64,000 nt of DNA from CAZGMN01 sp964645765 (GCA_964645765.1 CAZYBE010000012.1:25888-89887), one strand, 5' to 3'. Shown: positions 34,183-43,916, counted from the stretch's first letter. Numbers and translations: made by a program. Notes: generated by a model from the sequence alone, not told the origin.

Positions 34183-35451
34183 ATGGATAAAACGATAAGT
34201 CATCTAAAAAATTTAAGCAAACTCAAGCGAGAAATTGAAGTTGACATTGATTCTAACGAGGTTAGGAAGGAATTTGAAAAGGTCTTGGGTCAATATGCGT
34301 CAAAAGCAAAAATCCCAGGATTCAGACCGGGAAAAGTTCCTCAAGCTTTAGTCAAACAAAGGTTTTATCCTGAAATAAAATCGTCACTCATTGATTCTCT
34401 TGTCCCCAAGGCGCTATCAAGCGAGCTCAAAGCTCAAAAGCTCAATCCTATAGGAATACCCGTGGTAAGCGACATTCACTTTGAGGAAGGTCAGCCCTTG
34501 CGCTTTAAAGCAGAATTTGAGGTCATGCCAGAATTTAGTCTTCCTGATTATAAGAAAATAAAAGTCATAAAGAAAACGATTTCTGTCACAGACAAAGAAA
34601 TTGACCAAGCTTTAGAAGAACTCCGCCAGAGGTCAGCAGAATATATTCCTGTTGAAAGCAGGGGAGTGGTGGATGGGGACTATGTCGTTGCCGAAGTCAA
34701 AGGAATAGATTTAAAAACGAAAAGGATGCTCCCCTCGGAGAAAGGAGTTATCCTTGCTGGAGAAGCTGCCAACGAAGAAATATTGAATAAAAATTTATTA
34801 GGACTGAGGCCTGGTGAAGTTAGAAATTTCACTGTTGACTTCGACAAAAATCATAAAAATAAAAAACTTGCAGGAAAAAAAGTTGAATATAACTTAAAAG
34901 TCATTTCTATAAAAGAAAAAAAAATTCCGAAAGCCAACGATGAATTCGCCAAAGACCTTGGAGAATTCAGTGATTTGAAGGATTTAAAAGAAAAAATAAA
35001 AAAAGAAATCATGGCCTCTAAAGAAAAAGAGGCTAAGAAGGACATGGCTGAAGAAATTATAAAAAAGATCGCAGAGAAGATGAATATGGATTTGCCGGAG
35101 ACTTTGGTTGAGCAGGAATACAGGGTTGTCTTGCAGCGTCTTCTTTCTTCTTATCCTCAAAGAGATGCAAAAGAAGGAAACCTTGAACATCTAAAAACTG
35201 AAGCAAAAAGAATAGCCGAACAAAGTCTAAAAAATCACTTTATCTTGACGAAAATTGCTGAGCTTGAAGGTCTGGAAGTGACTGATGAACAAATTCATGA
35301 AAAGCTCAAAGAGATAGCAAAAACGAACAACTTGCCTCTAGCAAAAGTTATCGAAAATGCCAACAAAGAGGGGAAAAGAGAAGAGCTGAGAAAAAGCCTT
35401 CAGCTTGAGAAGACAGTTGACTTTTTAGTTGGACAAGCTATAATAGCATGA
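34183..35451 (+). CDS. tig: Trigger factor (ribosome-associated chaperone)
   Basis: 422 residues. The ribosome-binding loop GFRPGKVP near residue 48 is intact, followed by a diverged FKBP-like peptidyl-prolyl isomerase domain (about 150-240; VDGDYVVAEVKG and GLRPGEVRNFTV) and the long helical chaperone arms. It holds nascent chains at the ribosome exit. The start is placed at 34183, where the family N-terminus begins; the open frame also runs back into the tRNA. It is followed by lon, not by the more usual clpP-clpX. Confidence 0.93.
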   Translation: MDKTISHLKNLSKLKREIEVDIDSNEVRKEFEKVLGQYASKAKIPGFRPGKVPQALVKQRFYPEIKSSLIDSLVPKALSSELKAQKLNPIGIPVVSDIHFEEGQPLRFKAEFEVMPEFSLPDYKKIKVIKKTISVTDKEIDQALEELRQRSAEYIPVESRGVVDGDYVVAEVKGIDLKTKRMLPSEKGVILAGEAANEEILNKNLLGLRPGEVRNFTVDFDKNHKNKKLAGKKVEYNLKVISIKEKKIPKANDEFAKDLGEFSDLKDLKEKIKKEIMASKEKEAKKDMAEEIIKKIAEKMNMDLPETLVEQEYRVVLQRLLSSYPQRDAKEGNLEHLKTEAKRIAEQSLKNHFILTKIAELEGLEVTDEQIHEKLKEIAKTNNLPLAKVIENANKEGKREELRKSLQLEKTVDFLVGQAIIA

Positions 35452-35496
35452 TAAGAATCTTCGCGAAAACAATCTTCCAAGGCCTGTCAAATAAAA

Positions 35497-35512
35497 AGTG
35501 ATTTGAATCACT
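35497..35512. promoter_or_regulatory. Inverted repeat upstream of lon, possible operator
   Basis: AGTGATT and AATCACT (7-bp arms, 2-nt centre) lie 32 bp before the lon ATG. It is neither a CIRCE nor a HspR or CtsR site. It may bind a regulator or form a small hairpin between tig and lon. Confidence 0.3.
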
Positions 35513-35543
35513 AAAAGAGAGATCAAGCAGCGGGAACATAAAC

Positions 35544-37970
35544 ATGCGAAATGCTAACAATTACTCGGAAGTCACCAGAAATATTTCTTTGATTCCTTTG
35601 AGAGATATTGTTGTTTTCCCCTCAACACTTGTTCCTTTCATTATCGGCCGGTCTTCATCCGTTCAAGCCTTAGAGGCTGCGATCGAAAGAGACAAGTTGA
35701 TCTTTTTAGCTGCTCAAATGGATGCCACCTTGGATAATCCAACCCCAAGGGATATTTACTCAATGGGTGTCGTGGCAAAGATTATCCGCACAGTCAAAAT
35801 GGATAACAATAATATAAAAGTTGTCGTCGAAGGAAAGAAAAGGGCGAGAGTCATCGAGTATTTGAGCACCTATCCTTATTATCAGGTCTTGGCCAAAGAA
35901 ATTAAAGAAATTGAAACCGAGAGCAGAGAGTTAAGAGAAATTCTTCAAAGAGTTTTAACCTTCTTTGAAGATTATCTAAAGCTCAGCCAAAATGCAAATT
36001 TTGAATCTATCATTCCTGCCTTGAAAGAAAATTCTCCCGACAGAATTGCCGACATCATCTCTTCTCACCTCTATCTTCCCTTGGAAGAAAAACAGAACCT
36101 GTTAGAGACGACCAACTCTTTTGAAAGGATTCGGAGGCTCAATTATATTTTAGAAAACGAAATACTAAAGGTCCATTCGAGGCTAAAAAAAGAAGGAAAA
36201 AGCCAGGGCCGGAGAAAAGTTCCTTTCGTTGATGCCGGGCAAAAGGTCTTTCCGGCCGGGGTGAGCTTTAAAAAAGAAGACCAACCAAACGAAATTGAAG
36301 AGCTGAGGCAGAAGGTGGCCCAGGCCAAAATGTCCAAGGATGCTGAAGAAAAGTCTTATAAAGAAATAGAAAGGCTGGAATCGATGCCCCCCATGTCTGC
36401 CGAAGCAACAGTCTGTCGCAATTATTTAGACTGGCTAATATCTCTGCCTTGGAATAAGAAATCAAGAGAAAAAAGAGACCTGGCTGGGGCAGAAAAAATA
36501 TTGAACGAAGACCATTATGGATTAGAAAAAGTTAAGGAAAGAATATCAGAATATCTTTCAATTCGACAACTCGTTAAAAACCCGAAAGGAATTATTTTAG
36601 GCTTTATCGGCCCCCCTGGGGTAGGGAAGAGTTCTCTGGGCCGTTCAATCGCTCGAGCCACGGGAAGAAAATTTGTTCGCCTTTCGCTGGGAGGCGTCAG
36701 AGACGAGGCTGAAATCAGAGGCCATAGAAGGACATACATCGGAGCCTACCCGGGAAGAATGATCCAGATGATTAAGAGAGCCGGAACGAAGAACCCAGTT
36801 TTCTTGCTCGATGAAGTCGATAAAATGAGCATGGACTTCAGGGGTGATCCGGCATCGGCCCTGATGGAAGTCTTGGATCCCGAGCAGAACAGCACTTTCC
36901 TTGACCACTACATCGACACTGACTTCGACCTCTCCCAGGTGATGTTCATCGTGACCGCAAACATGATCGACCCTGTTCCAAGGCCTCTGATAGATAGAAT
37001 GGAAGTCATTCGAATACCCGGCTATACTGAAGATGAAAAGCTGCAGATCGCCAAGCATTTTTTGCTGTCCAAACAAATAAATGCTCATGGACTTCACGAC
37101 AATAACCTCAAGATTACCGACAAGGCTTTCATGAAGGTCATTCGAGAGTATACGAGAGAAGCCGGAGTCAGGAACATAGAGCGAGAGATCACTTCAATCT
37201 GCCGCAAGGTTGTGAAAAAGGTTGTTTCAAAGGGAAAATCCTATAGCGAAAAAGTCACTCATAAAAACCTTGAAAAATATTTAGGCATTCCGCGGTTCAG
37301 GCGGTCAGAAATAGATAAAAAAGACGAGATTGGTGTTGCTATTGGAATGGCTTGGACAGAGTTTGGCGGAGAGCTTTTAAGTTTTGAGGTGACAAAGGTT
37401 CATGGGAAAGGGAACTTCACTCTAACCGGTCATCTCGGAGAAATCATGCAGGAATCAGCTCAAGCTGCATTCAGTTATGTTAAGGGAAAGATATACGAAT
37501 TGAACATTGCCAAGGATTTACATAAAAATTATGACATTCACATCCACGTTCCTGAAGTCGCAACCCCCAAAGAAGGGCCTTCTGCCGGCATAACAATCGC
37601 AACCTCAATCATTTCTCTCCTCGCTGAAATCCCTGTGAACAAAAAGGTTGCGATGAGCGGAGAGATCACTCTGAAGGGAAAAGTTCTCCCAGTCGGTGGA
37701 ATAAAGGAAAAATTACTGGCAGCACATCGAGAGGAGATAAAAGAGGTCATCCTTCCCTTTGACAATAAACCTGACTTAAAAGATGTTTCAAAAAATATAA
37801 CGGAAGATATGAAAATCCACTTCGTCGAAAACATGGATGAAGTCTTAAAGATTGCCTTGACAAGAGAATTACCAGTAAAGGCAGAAAAGAAAAAAATTGC
37901 AGTCTCCTCTGAGCTCTCGAAGAGGGACGAGGAAGGGGAGGGACCTCAGGAGCCACCTTTAACTCACTGA
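35544..37970 (+). CDS. lon: ATP-dependent protease Lon
   Basis: 808 residues, full length. N-terminal substrate domain (ISLIPLRDIVVFPSTLVPFI), AAA+ module with Walker A GPPGVGKSSLGRSIARA and Walker B PVFLLDEVDKM, and a protease domain with the catalytic Ser in PKEGPSAGITIATS and Lys in PVGGIKEKLLAAHR. It degrades misfolded and regulatory proteins in the cytoplasm. The linker after the N domain is longer and more basic than usual (KKEGKSQGRRKVP). The tail is Glu/Pro-rich (DEEGEGPQEPP). Confidence 0.97.
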   Translation: MRNANNYSEVTRNISLIPLRDIVVFPSTLVPFIIGRSSSVQALEAAIERDKLIFLAAQMDATLDNPTPRDIYSMGVVAKIIRTVKMDNNNIKVVVEGKKRARVIEYLSTYPYYQVLAKEIKEIETESRELREILQRVLTFFEDYLKLSQNANFESIIPALKENSPDRIADIISSHLYLPLEEKQNLLETTNSFERIRRLNYILENEILKVHSRLKKEGKSQGRRKVPFVDAGQKVFPAGVSFKKEDQPNEIEELRQKVAQAKMSKDAEEKSYKEIERLESMPPMSAEATVCRNYLDWLISLPWNKKSREKRDLAGAEKILNEDHYGLEKVKERISEYLSIRQLVKNPKGIILGFIGPPGVGKSSLGRSIARATGRKFVRLSLGGVRDEAEIRGHRRTYIGAYPGRMIQMIKRAGTKNPVFLLDEVDKMSMDFRGDPASALMEVLDPEQNSTFLDHYIDTDFDLSQVMFIVTANMIDPVPRPLIDRMEVIRIPGYTEDEKLQIAKHFLLSKQINAHGLHDNNLKITDKAFMKVIREYTREAGVRNIEREITSICRKVVKKVVSKGKSYSEKVTHKNLEKYLGIPRFRRSEIDKKDEIGVAIGMAWTEFGGELLSFEVTKVHGKGNFTLTGHLGEIMQESAQAAFSYVKGKIYELNIAKDLHKNYDIHIHVPEVATPKEGPSAGITIATSIISLLAEIPVNKKVAMSGEITLKGKVLPVGGIKEKLLAAHREEIKEVILPFDNKPDLKDVSKNITEDMKIHFVENMDEVLKIALTRELPVKAEKKKIAVSSELSKRDEEGEGPQEPPLTH

Positions 37971-38056
37971 TTTTAAATAAATTATAATATTTCCAAAATA
38001 CACACAAAAATTATCAGATTCAAGAAAAACAACATTCAAAAGAGAGGTAAAGAAAA

Positions 38057-39337
38057 ATGAAAGAGTACAATTTAGCTCAACTTGAAGAAAAAGACATTGA
38101 CGAAATCTTAAAAATTTCAGGACAAGTCGGTCTTATCGAGAATGAAATAGAAGATTCAAACAAACACAATCTCATTTTCAAGATTCTTGAAGCCCAGGCT
38201 AAAAAAAATGGCATGCTTTTCTCAGAGGGAGTCTTGGAATGCCTAGATGATGGTTTTGGCTTTCTCAGAGCGCCTGAATTCAGTTATCTGCCGAGCCATG
38301 ACGACATCTATGTCTCTCCTTCCCAAATACGAAAATTCCAGCTTCGCACTGGAGACACGATTTCAGGGGTCGTCCGCCCCCCCAAAGATGGAGAAAAATA
38401 TTTTGCCTTGATCAAAATTGACGCCATCAATTTTACCCACCCTGAAATCGTCCTGGATGCCAGGAGAAATATCTTTTTTGAAAATCTCACTCCTCTCTAT
38501 CCTTACGAGAAAATCAAGCTGGAGGATGGAGATAAGAAAAATCTCAATGCTCGGGTGATGGACATGCTGACCCCGATCGGAAAAGGCCAAAGGGGATTGA
38601 TTGTTTCTCCGCCACGAGCCGGAAAGACGACGCTATTAAAAACAATTGCAAAAAGCATCGAAAAAAATCACCCTGAAATTTTTCTCATTGTTCTTTTGGT
38701 TGCGGAACGCCCGGAAGAAGTCACTGATTTTAAGAGAAGCATCAACGGCGAGGTTGTCGCTTCAACTTTTGATGAGCCTCCAGCTCGAAATGCCCAAGTG
38801 GCGAACATCGTGCTTGAAAAGGCAAAAAGACTTGTCGAGATAAAAAAGGATGTCACCATTCTCCTCGACAGCATCACGCGGCTGGCAAGAGCCCACAACG
38901 CCATCATCCCGCCCTCGGGCAAAGTCCTTTCCGGTGGAATCGATGCTAACGCATTGAACAAGCCCAAGAAGTTTTTTGGCTCAGCAAGAAAGGTCGAAGA
39001 AGGGGGAAGCTTGACCATTGTCGCTACAGCCCTTATCGATACCGGAAGCCGAATGGATGAAGTCATTTTCGAAGAGTTCAAAGGGACCGGAAACATGGAG
39101 ATAAACCTTGACCGAAGGCTTGTCGACAAAAGATTGTTCCCAGCGATTGATATTAGCCGATCCGGAACTCGAAAAGAAGAGCTTTTGATAGCTGATACCG
39201 ACCTTAACAGAATATGGATTTTAAGAAAAGTCCTTAGCCAGCTGAACGAAGTTGAAGCCATGGAGCTCCTTTTAGAGAAAATATCCAAGACAAAGATCAA
39301 TTCCGATTTCCTGAATGCAATGAGCAAGGGCTTATAA
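38057..39337 (+). CDS. rho: Transcription termination factor Rho
   Basis: 426 residues. The N-terminal helical region is followed by the cold-shock-like RNA-binding domain (GVLECLDDGFGFLRAP) and the RecA-like motor with Walker A SPPRAGKTTLLK, VAERPEEVTDFKRS, LLDSITRLARAHN and the conserved R-loop/arginine finger region EEGGSLTIVATALIDTGSRM. It ends transcripts lacking intrinsic terminators, which fits the scarcity of strong stem-T terminators in this window. RBS AGAGAGGTAAAG. Confidence 0.97.
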   Translation: MKEYNLAQLEEKDIDEILKISGQVGLIENEIEDSNKHNLIFKILEAQAKKNGMLFSEGVLECLDDGFGFLRAPEFSYLPSHDDIYVSPSQIRKFQLRTGDTISGVVRPPKDGEKYFALIKIDAINFTHPEIVLDARRNIFFENLTPLYPYEKIKLEDGDKKNLNARVMDMLTPIGKGQRGLIVSPPRAGKTTLLKTIAKSIEKNHPEIFLIVLLVAERPEEVTDFKRSINGEVVASTFDEPPARNAQVANIVLEKAKRLVEIKKDVTILLDSITRLARAHNAIIPPSGKVLSGGIDANALNKPKKFFGSARKVEEGGSLTIVATALIDTGSRMDEVIFEEFKGTGNMEINLDRRLVDKRLFPAIDISRSGTRKEELLIADTDLNRIWILRKVLSQLNEVEAMELLLEKISKTKINSDFLNAMSKGL

Positions 39338-39458
39338 TCAGAATTTAACCTGCCTAAATTAAAGCAAACCCATTAATTGATTGATATTATTATAGATAAG
39401 ATTTTGATGGGATGTTATGTCGCATAAGGGTTATTATGTAAACTAATATATAATTTTT

Positions 39459-40289
39459 TCATTTTTCTTTTAATTTATAGATAATATCTTCTAATATCTC
39501 TATTATTTCTTCACTTGATACCTCCCCCCTCATGAATTCTATTTTTAGCCTAAATTTTTTATCTTTCCCTTCATATCTGTATACAAATCCTTTCTCTTTT
39601 TGCACTTTGCCTTTAATCTTCTGCGATAGTTCCCTTGTATCTTCTCTTTTTAGCTCTCTTTTTTTAATCTCTGTAACAAGCCGATACATATCCTCCTTAC
39701 TTTTTTGCTTTGCAATTTCTATTACGGTGCTTCTGCTCGTTATACGGTACTCATCGCATAATTTTCTTATTTCTTTTGGGATCCGGCCGATATTAATGAT
39801 TTCTGTTACCGTTGATCTCGCTTTTCCTATCTTCTTTGAAATCTGTTCATGGCTATATCCATATAAATCAATTAATACTTTAAGTCCGTCTGCCTCCTCA
39901 AAAATGTCCAAGTCTTTTCTTTGCATATTCTCGATCAAGGCTAACTCCATAGCCTCATTGTCAGAAACATTCATCTCAATGCAGGGAATTTCGGTCATTT
40001 TTATGTTTTTAGCTGCTATATATCGTCTTTCGCCTGCTATTATTTCATACTTATCATTTTTTCTTCTCACTAAAACCGGCTCGAGTATCCCTTTCTCTTT
40101 AATGGAATCCATCAGCTCTTGCATGTTTCCTAATTCCATCCGAGCCTGCTGCGCGCTGGGCTCGATAATATCAACTGATAGCATTCTTATCCTAGGGCTA
40201 TAGGACCTTGAAGCAATGAGGTCCACATAATGATCATCATGCCTCATCTTAATATATTCTGGTAATCCGCTCTTTTTACTTTTTTGCAC
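39459..40289 (-). CDS. parB: ParB/Spo0J family partition protein
   Basis: 276 residues. The CTPase/nuclease-like ParB N domain is clear (VDIIEPSAQQARMEL, SIKEKGILEPVLVRR, YEIIAGERRYIAAKNIKMTE, ALIENMQRKDLDIFEEADGL with the conserved ENxQR). A helix-turn-helix follows (YSHEQISKKIGKARSTVTEI). The C-terminal dimerisation region is short and differs from standard chromosomal ParB. Its start overlaps the end of parA by 14 bp. The gene is AT-rich (many AGA, ATA and TTT codons) compared with rho next door, suggesting a different origin. Confidence 0.9.
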   Translation of the reverse strand: MQKSKKSGLPEYIKMRHDDHYVDLIASRSYSPRIRMLSVDIIEPSAQQARMELGNMQELMDSIKEKGILEPVLVRRKNDKYEIIAGERRYIAAKNIKMTEIPCIEMNVSDNEAMELALIENMQRKDLDIFEEADGLKVLIDLYGYSHEQISKKIGKARSTVTEIINIGRIPKEIRKLCDEYRITSRSTVIEIAKQKSKEDMYRLVTEIKKRELKREDTRELSQKIKGKVQKEKGFVYRYEGKDKKFRLKIEFMRGEVSSEEIIEILEDIIYKLKEK

Positions 40290-41040
40290 GGTTGATGACC
40301 TCCCCTGCGAGTTTTCTATATTGTATAGCGCCTACTGAATGAGGAGCATAAGTAAAGATAGATTCCTTATAGGCGGGGCTTTCCTCAAGCTTCACACTTT
40401 TTGATATTATCGTTTTAAAAACTTTTTTACCGAAAACTCCTTTTATTCTTTTTACGACATCCTTTGAAATGTTTGTTCTCTTATCATGAAGAGTTATGAC
40501 CACTCCCAGTAGCTCTAATCTCGGGTTAACGTTCCTCCTTACCTTTTCTATCGTCTCAAGAAGGTCGTCTGTTCCCTCTAAACTGAGATAAGATGATTGG
40601 ATAGGAATCATGATATGTGTGGCTGCAACTAAAGCGTTAATCGTGATCAAACCTAGTGTCGGAGGCGTATCGATGATTATAAAATCGTATTTGTTTTTTA
40701 TCGACTCTATAATATCTCTTAAACGGAAGTGTGCGTCTATTTCGCCTAATAGCATAGGCTCCAATTTGGCCATCGATATTTTAGAAATGGCTATTTCAAG
40801 GCCCGGAACAGAGGCCTTTACGATAACATCTTTAATATTCACCCTTGAATCAACAAGCACATCGTACAGAGATTTATCAAATCGAGATAGGTCACTGACA
40901 CAGGAAACGGTGCTGTGGGCCTGTGGGTCGGTATCTACCAATAGAGTTGTTTTTCCGATAAAAGCGAGAGCAGAAGAAAGATTGAAAGCAGTCGTTGTCT
41001 TCCCTACTCCTCCTTTTTGATTAGCGATGGCAATGATCAA
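40276..41040 (-). CDS. parA: ParA/Soj family partition ATPase
   Basis: 254 residues, the short ParA type without an N-terminal DNA-binding extension. Deviant Walker A KGGVGKTTTAFNLSSALA, LVDTDPQAHST and the Walker B-like FIIIDTPPTLGLIT are intact. It moves ParB-DNA complexes by ATP-dependent binding to the nucleoid. The start is a TTG at 41040, preceded by GGAG; an ATG lies two codons inside. Forms an operon with parB. Promoter and 20-bp palindrome lie just upstream. Confidence 0.93.
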   Translation of the reverse strand: MIIAIANQKGGVGKTTTAFNLSSALAFIGKTTLLVDTDPQAHSTVSCVSDLSRFDKSLYDVLVDSRVNIKDVIVKASVPGLEIAISKISMAKLEPMLLGEIDAHFRLRDIIESIKNKYDFIIIDTPPTLGLITINALVAATHIMIPIQSSYLSLEGTDDLLETIEKVRRNVNPRLELLGVVITLHDKRTNISKDVVKRIKGVFGKKVFKTIISKSVKLEESPAYKESIFTYAPHSVGAIQYRKLAGEVINRAKK

Positions 41041-41071
41041 ATCTTAATTCTCCAGTTTTTAACAGGATAGT

Positions 41072-41100
41072 AAAATATAAAAATTTAAATCAAATTGCAA
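41072..41100 (-). promoter_or_regulatory. parAB promoter
   Basis: On the minus strand TTGCAA, a 17-nt spacer and TATTTT, with the predicted transcription start about 25 bases before the parA TTG. Confidence 0.4.
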
Positions 41101-41114
41101 GAGTAAAATAAAGA

Positions 41115-41134
41115 ATTGTCGGCATGCCGACAAT
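41115..41134. promoter_or_regulatory. Perfect 20-bp palindrome upstream of parAB, possible operator or centromere site
   Basis: The sequence consists of ATTGTCGGCA followed by its exact reverse complement, centred on GCATGC. It lies 14 bp upstream of the parA -35 box, in otherwise AT-rich DNA. It does not match the canonical parS (TGTTTCACGTGAAACA). It could be the binding site of this ParB or of another regulator. Confidence 0.55.
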
Positions 41135-41921
41135 CTAGTTTAATAGCCTGATTATAAATAAATTAAATATGAATGGCTTATGGAAAAATTAATTTTGAAA
41201 AAAATATATTGACTTATTTTTTTATAAAAAAGTTTTCAATGTGCCATAACCGTCGATATCCTCGATCAACAATTTACAAGAAAATGTAAGTAAAAATGCT
41301 GCTATACCTCAATAGGGGCCAAAAAAAATATAAGAATAATAAGGTGGAAAACATAATAATCATTTGGTCTAAAAATTATAAAAAATTTACTATGGTTAAT
41401 GATGAGTTAAGAAAGTAAAAAGATTTATGGATCATCACCTAAATTCTATAGCTAAGCCCCGACCTGAACTGGAAGCCAATAAAGATACCTTTGTTGGAAA
41501 GACTATTGTTCTTTAGTACTATAGCCTAGTTTTTGATATTGAAAAAAAGCAAATGTCGATATTTTCGTGGCCAACTCATAAAGAGGTGATGTTCGGGTTC
41601 TCACATTGGAATAAAAGGGAGCACTTATAAAGAGAAGAACATAAGGTTCAAAAACATTACAGATAAGAACTTCAACGTTGCCAAGAACTTGGAAGGTCAC
41701 CTGGACCGTGTCAAGAGAAGGAAAAAGATAAGAAAGCGCACTTCTCCCCTTCTTCGAAATGCGAGTAGGCAGATAGTAAAATTGCTGGATAACAAAAATA
41801 TTAATTAAATAATTGATAATAAACAAGATAGCTATGTTTTTTTTCTTTAAAAGGCTGGCTTTTTTGAAGTCTTAGCTTCAGGGCACCTTCATCTTCACAC
41901 GAAAATATTAATCAAGATTTT
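41135..41921. other. AT-rich intergenic stretch with possible gene debris
   Basis: Nearly 790 bases without a supportable gene. The left half (to about 41460) is very AT-rich and has only short runs of A and T. From about 41440 to 41826 the minus strand has pieces of open reading frame in two frames; the last one ends in the strand-like GIFIGFQFRSGLSYRI, as outer-membrane barrels do, but no family can be named. It may be the remnant of an exported protein gene. No RNA gene was found. Confidence 0.4.
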
Positions 41922-43745
41922 TTATTTTGTCTTCTTTGGCTTTCTAAAAATTTTTAGAATGCGTTGCATATCAAATTTCTCTGTCCGGTCATAATTATAA
42001 ATTCCGTTTTGCTCCTGCTCGATATCCGTCAGTTGCGTGTAACAAAATCCGCATATATGCTCCAGTCCCAGGATGACATCGGTAAGGCCCTCAAGCCTTT
42101 GGTAAAATTCTTCAAGAGACTTTGGCTCTTCTCCGTAACCCCACGAGTTATCAGCGAATTTCTTGTCGATGCTCGGTATCCATTTGATCCCGCCGTATTC
42201 GTCAACTAGGTAGGGCTGGCCCTGATAACTGCAGCTTCTTTCAGGAAAGAGACGCCAGACATTCTTTCCTTCCGAGGGAGTTAACAATTCATTCAACTTT
42301 TGGGGATTCTGCTCGTAGGTGTGCTCTGTCCAAAGGTCTGTCTTGACATGGATTCCGCCGCTCGAATCATTGACCGGCCGGGTGGGATCAAGGTTATGGG
42401 TCAGGCCATAGGCGTCGATGATCAAGCGCTTGAATGGCTCGGCCTCGCTCCAGGCTTCGTTGAACGGGCTCCAGGCGATGATCGAGGGATGATTTCTATC
42501 TCGAACAACAATTTCTTCCCATTCAGTGAGGAAATTTCTGGCTGCAACTCCGCTCGCCAAGTCAATTCCCCAGCTCGAGCATTCACCCCAAGTCAAATAG
42601 CCCAGGCGATCAGCCCAATAATGAAACCTCTCTTCGAATACTTTCTGGTGCAAGCGGGCGCCGTTAAAGCCGGCCTTCAGCGCGAGCTCAATATCCCTTC
42701 TTAGAGCCTGGTCGCTGGCCGCGGTCCAGATTCCATCAGGATAAAAGCCTTGGTCGAGAACAAGGCGCAGATAACAGGGCTTGTTATTCAGAAAGACCTG
42801 ATTGCCTTCGATATGAACCTTGCGCAGTCCAGCATAGCTTCCAACTCTGTCGATGACTTTTCCTGTGTCATCCACGACTTCAAAAACCAAATCATAGAGG
42901 AAAGGATTTTCTGGCGACCAGGTCATTGGCTTCTTCAAGGGCAGAACACAAGTCAGATTATTGCTGGCCACAGCCTCTTCTTCGCTCACTCCCTTGGGGC
43001 CGTCTTTAACCGTGACCCTGAATCTCAACCCGGCCTTCAATGCATAAAAACGGGGCTGAATAACGAATGTTTTTTGGTCAAGGTCAGGAACGATATGGCA
43101 GGATTCCAGGCCATACCTTGAAACAGGCTCCATCCAGACAGTCTGCCAGATGCCGGTTGTCCGGGTGTAATGGCATCCGCTCGATTTGAACGCAGGACAT
43201 TGCTTTCCAGAAGGCTGCAGCCCAGAGCGGGTATCATCACGAACAAAAACAACAAGGTTGTGCGTCTGGCCGGCCTTGACATAAGGTGTAATGTCAAACT
43301 CAAACGAAGAACTCCCGCCAAAATGGCGGCCGACAGATTTCCCGTCGATAAAAGCTTCGCTTTCATAATCGACAGCGCCAAAGTGAAGAAGAACATTCTT
43401 CCGTTCCCAATCAGCAGGGATGATGATACTTCGTTGATACCAGATGGCATTGATAAAATCCTTATGATTCACACCTGACAGAGGGCTCTCTGGACAGAAG
43501 GGAACGATGATTTCTCCCTCAAACCCTTTGCTGCTGGCGAAATCGCGCTCTTGACCCGAGTTCCCGAAATCGAAAGTATAGGTCCATTTGCCGTTGAGGT
43601 TCAGCCATTGGGCTCTGACAAATTGAGGGCGGGGATACTCAGGCCGAGGAATTTCATCTGTTTGACTCCCCCCCATTCTCTCTCCTGATAATCCCATCCA
43701 GGAGATGAAAATGAAAACAAAGAACAAGACAATATTTTTTTTCAT
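41922..43745 (-). CDS. Exported glycoside hydrolase family 2 enzyme
   Basis: 607 residues with a signal peptide (MKKNIVLFFVFIFISW...). GH2 architecture: jelly-roll sugar-binding domain (WTYTFDFGNSG, YQRSIIIPADWERKNVLLHF, GAVDYESEAFIDGKSVG), Ig-like middle, and TIM barrel with acid/base Glu in AWSPFNEAWSE and the nucleophile region YLVDEYGGIKW. It is shorter than LacZ and closest to exported beta-glucuronidase/beta-galactosidase-like enzymes; exact sugar unknown. Preceded by AAAGGGG. It follows the GH29 gene on the same strand after 171 bp. Confidence 0.9.
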   Translation of the reverse strand: MKKNIVLFFVFIFISWMGLSGERMGGSQTDEIPRPEYPRPQFVRAQWLNLNGKWTYTFDFGNSGQERDFASSKGFEGEIIVPFCPESPLSGVNHKDFINAIWYQRSIIIPADWERKNVLLHFGAVDYESEAFIDGKSVGRHFGGSSSFEFDITPYVKAGQTHNLVVFVRDDTRSGLQPSGKQCPAFKSSGCHYTRTTGIWQTVWMEPVSRYGLESCHIVPDLDQKTFVIQPRFYALKAGLRFRVTVKDGPKGVSEEEAVASNNLTCVLPLKKPMTWSPENPFLYDLVFEVVDDTGKVIDRVGSYAGLRKVHIEGNQVFLNNKPCYLRLVLDQGFYPDGIWTAASDQALRRDIELALKAGFNGARLHQKVFEERFHYWADRLGYLTWGECSSWGIDLASGVAARNFLTEWEEIVVRDRNHPSIIAWSPFNEAWSEAEPFKRLIIDAYGLTHNLDPTRPVNDSSGGIHVKTDLWTEHTYEQNPQKLNELLTPSEGKNVWRLFPERSCSYQGQPYLVDEYGGIKWIPSIDKKFADNSWGYGEEPKSLEEFYQRLEGLTDVILGLEHICGFCYTQLTDIEQEQNGIYNYDRTEKFDMQRILKIFRKPKKTK

Positions 43746-43916
43746 TGATTTACCCCTTTCTCTATAATTTTTTCATATTTCATTTTTCTTTTAACCTATT
43801 CACTGTTTGTTTGGCACCTTCTGGAACAAGAGTCAAGACTTACTCAACGATAATCTCATCGCCAAAGAGCCAGGCCCTTTCTTTTATTAGCAAAAATTCT
43901 TAATTTATCATGCTTT

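Noticed and set aside
39338..41200. Canonical parS near parAB
   Set aside because: No TGTTTCACGTGAAACA-like sequence was seen; only the unrelated 20-bp palindrome.
41503..41826. 107-codon minus-strand frame
   Set aside because: Low-complexity AT-rich translation, no ribosome site and no family; kept only as possible debris in the intergenic entry.
43800..43916. Short minus-strand tail ending AWLFGDEIIVE
   Set aside because: Only about 19 codons are open. It resembles the WIFGDRII segment of the M14 protein at 10.6 kb, but it is too short to call a relic.
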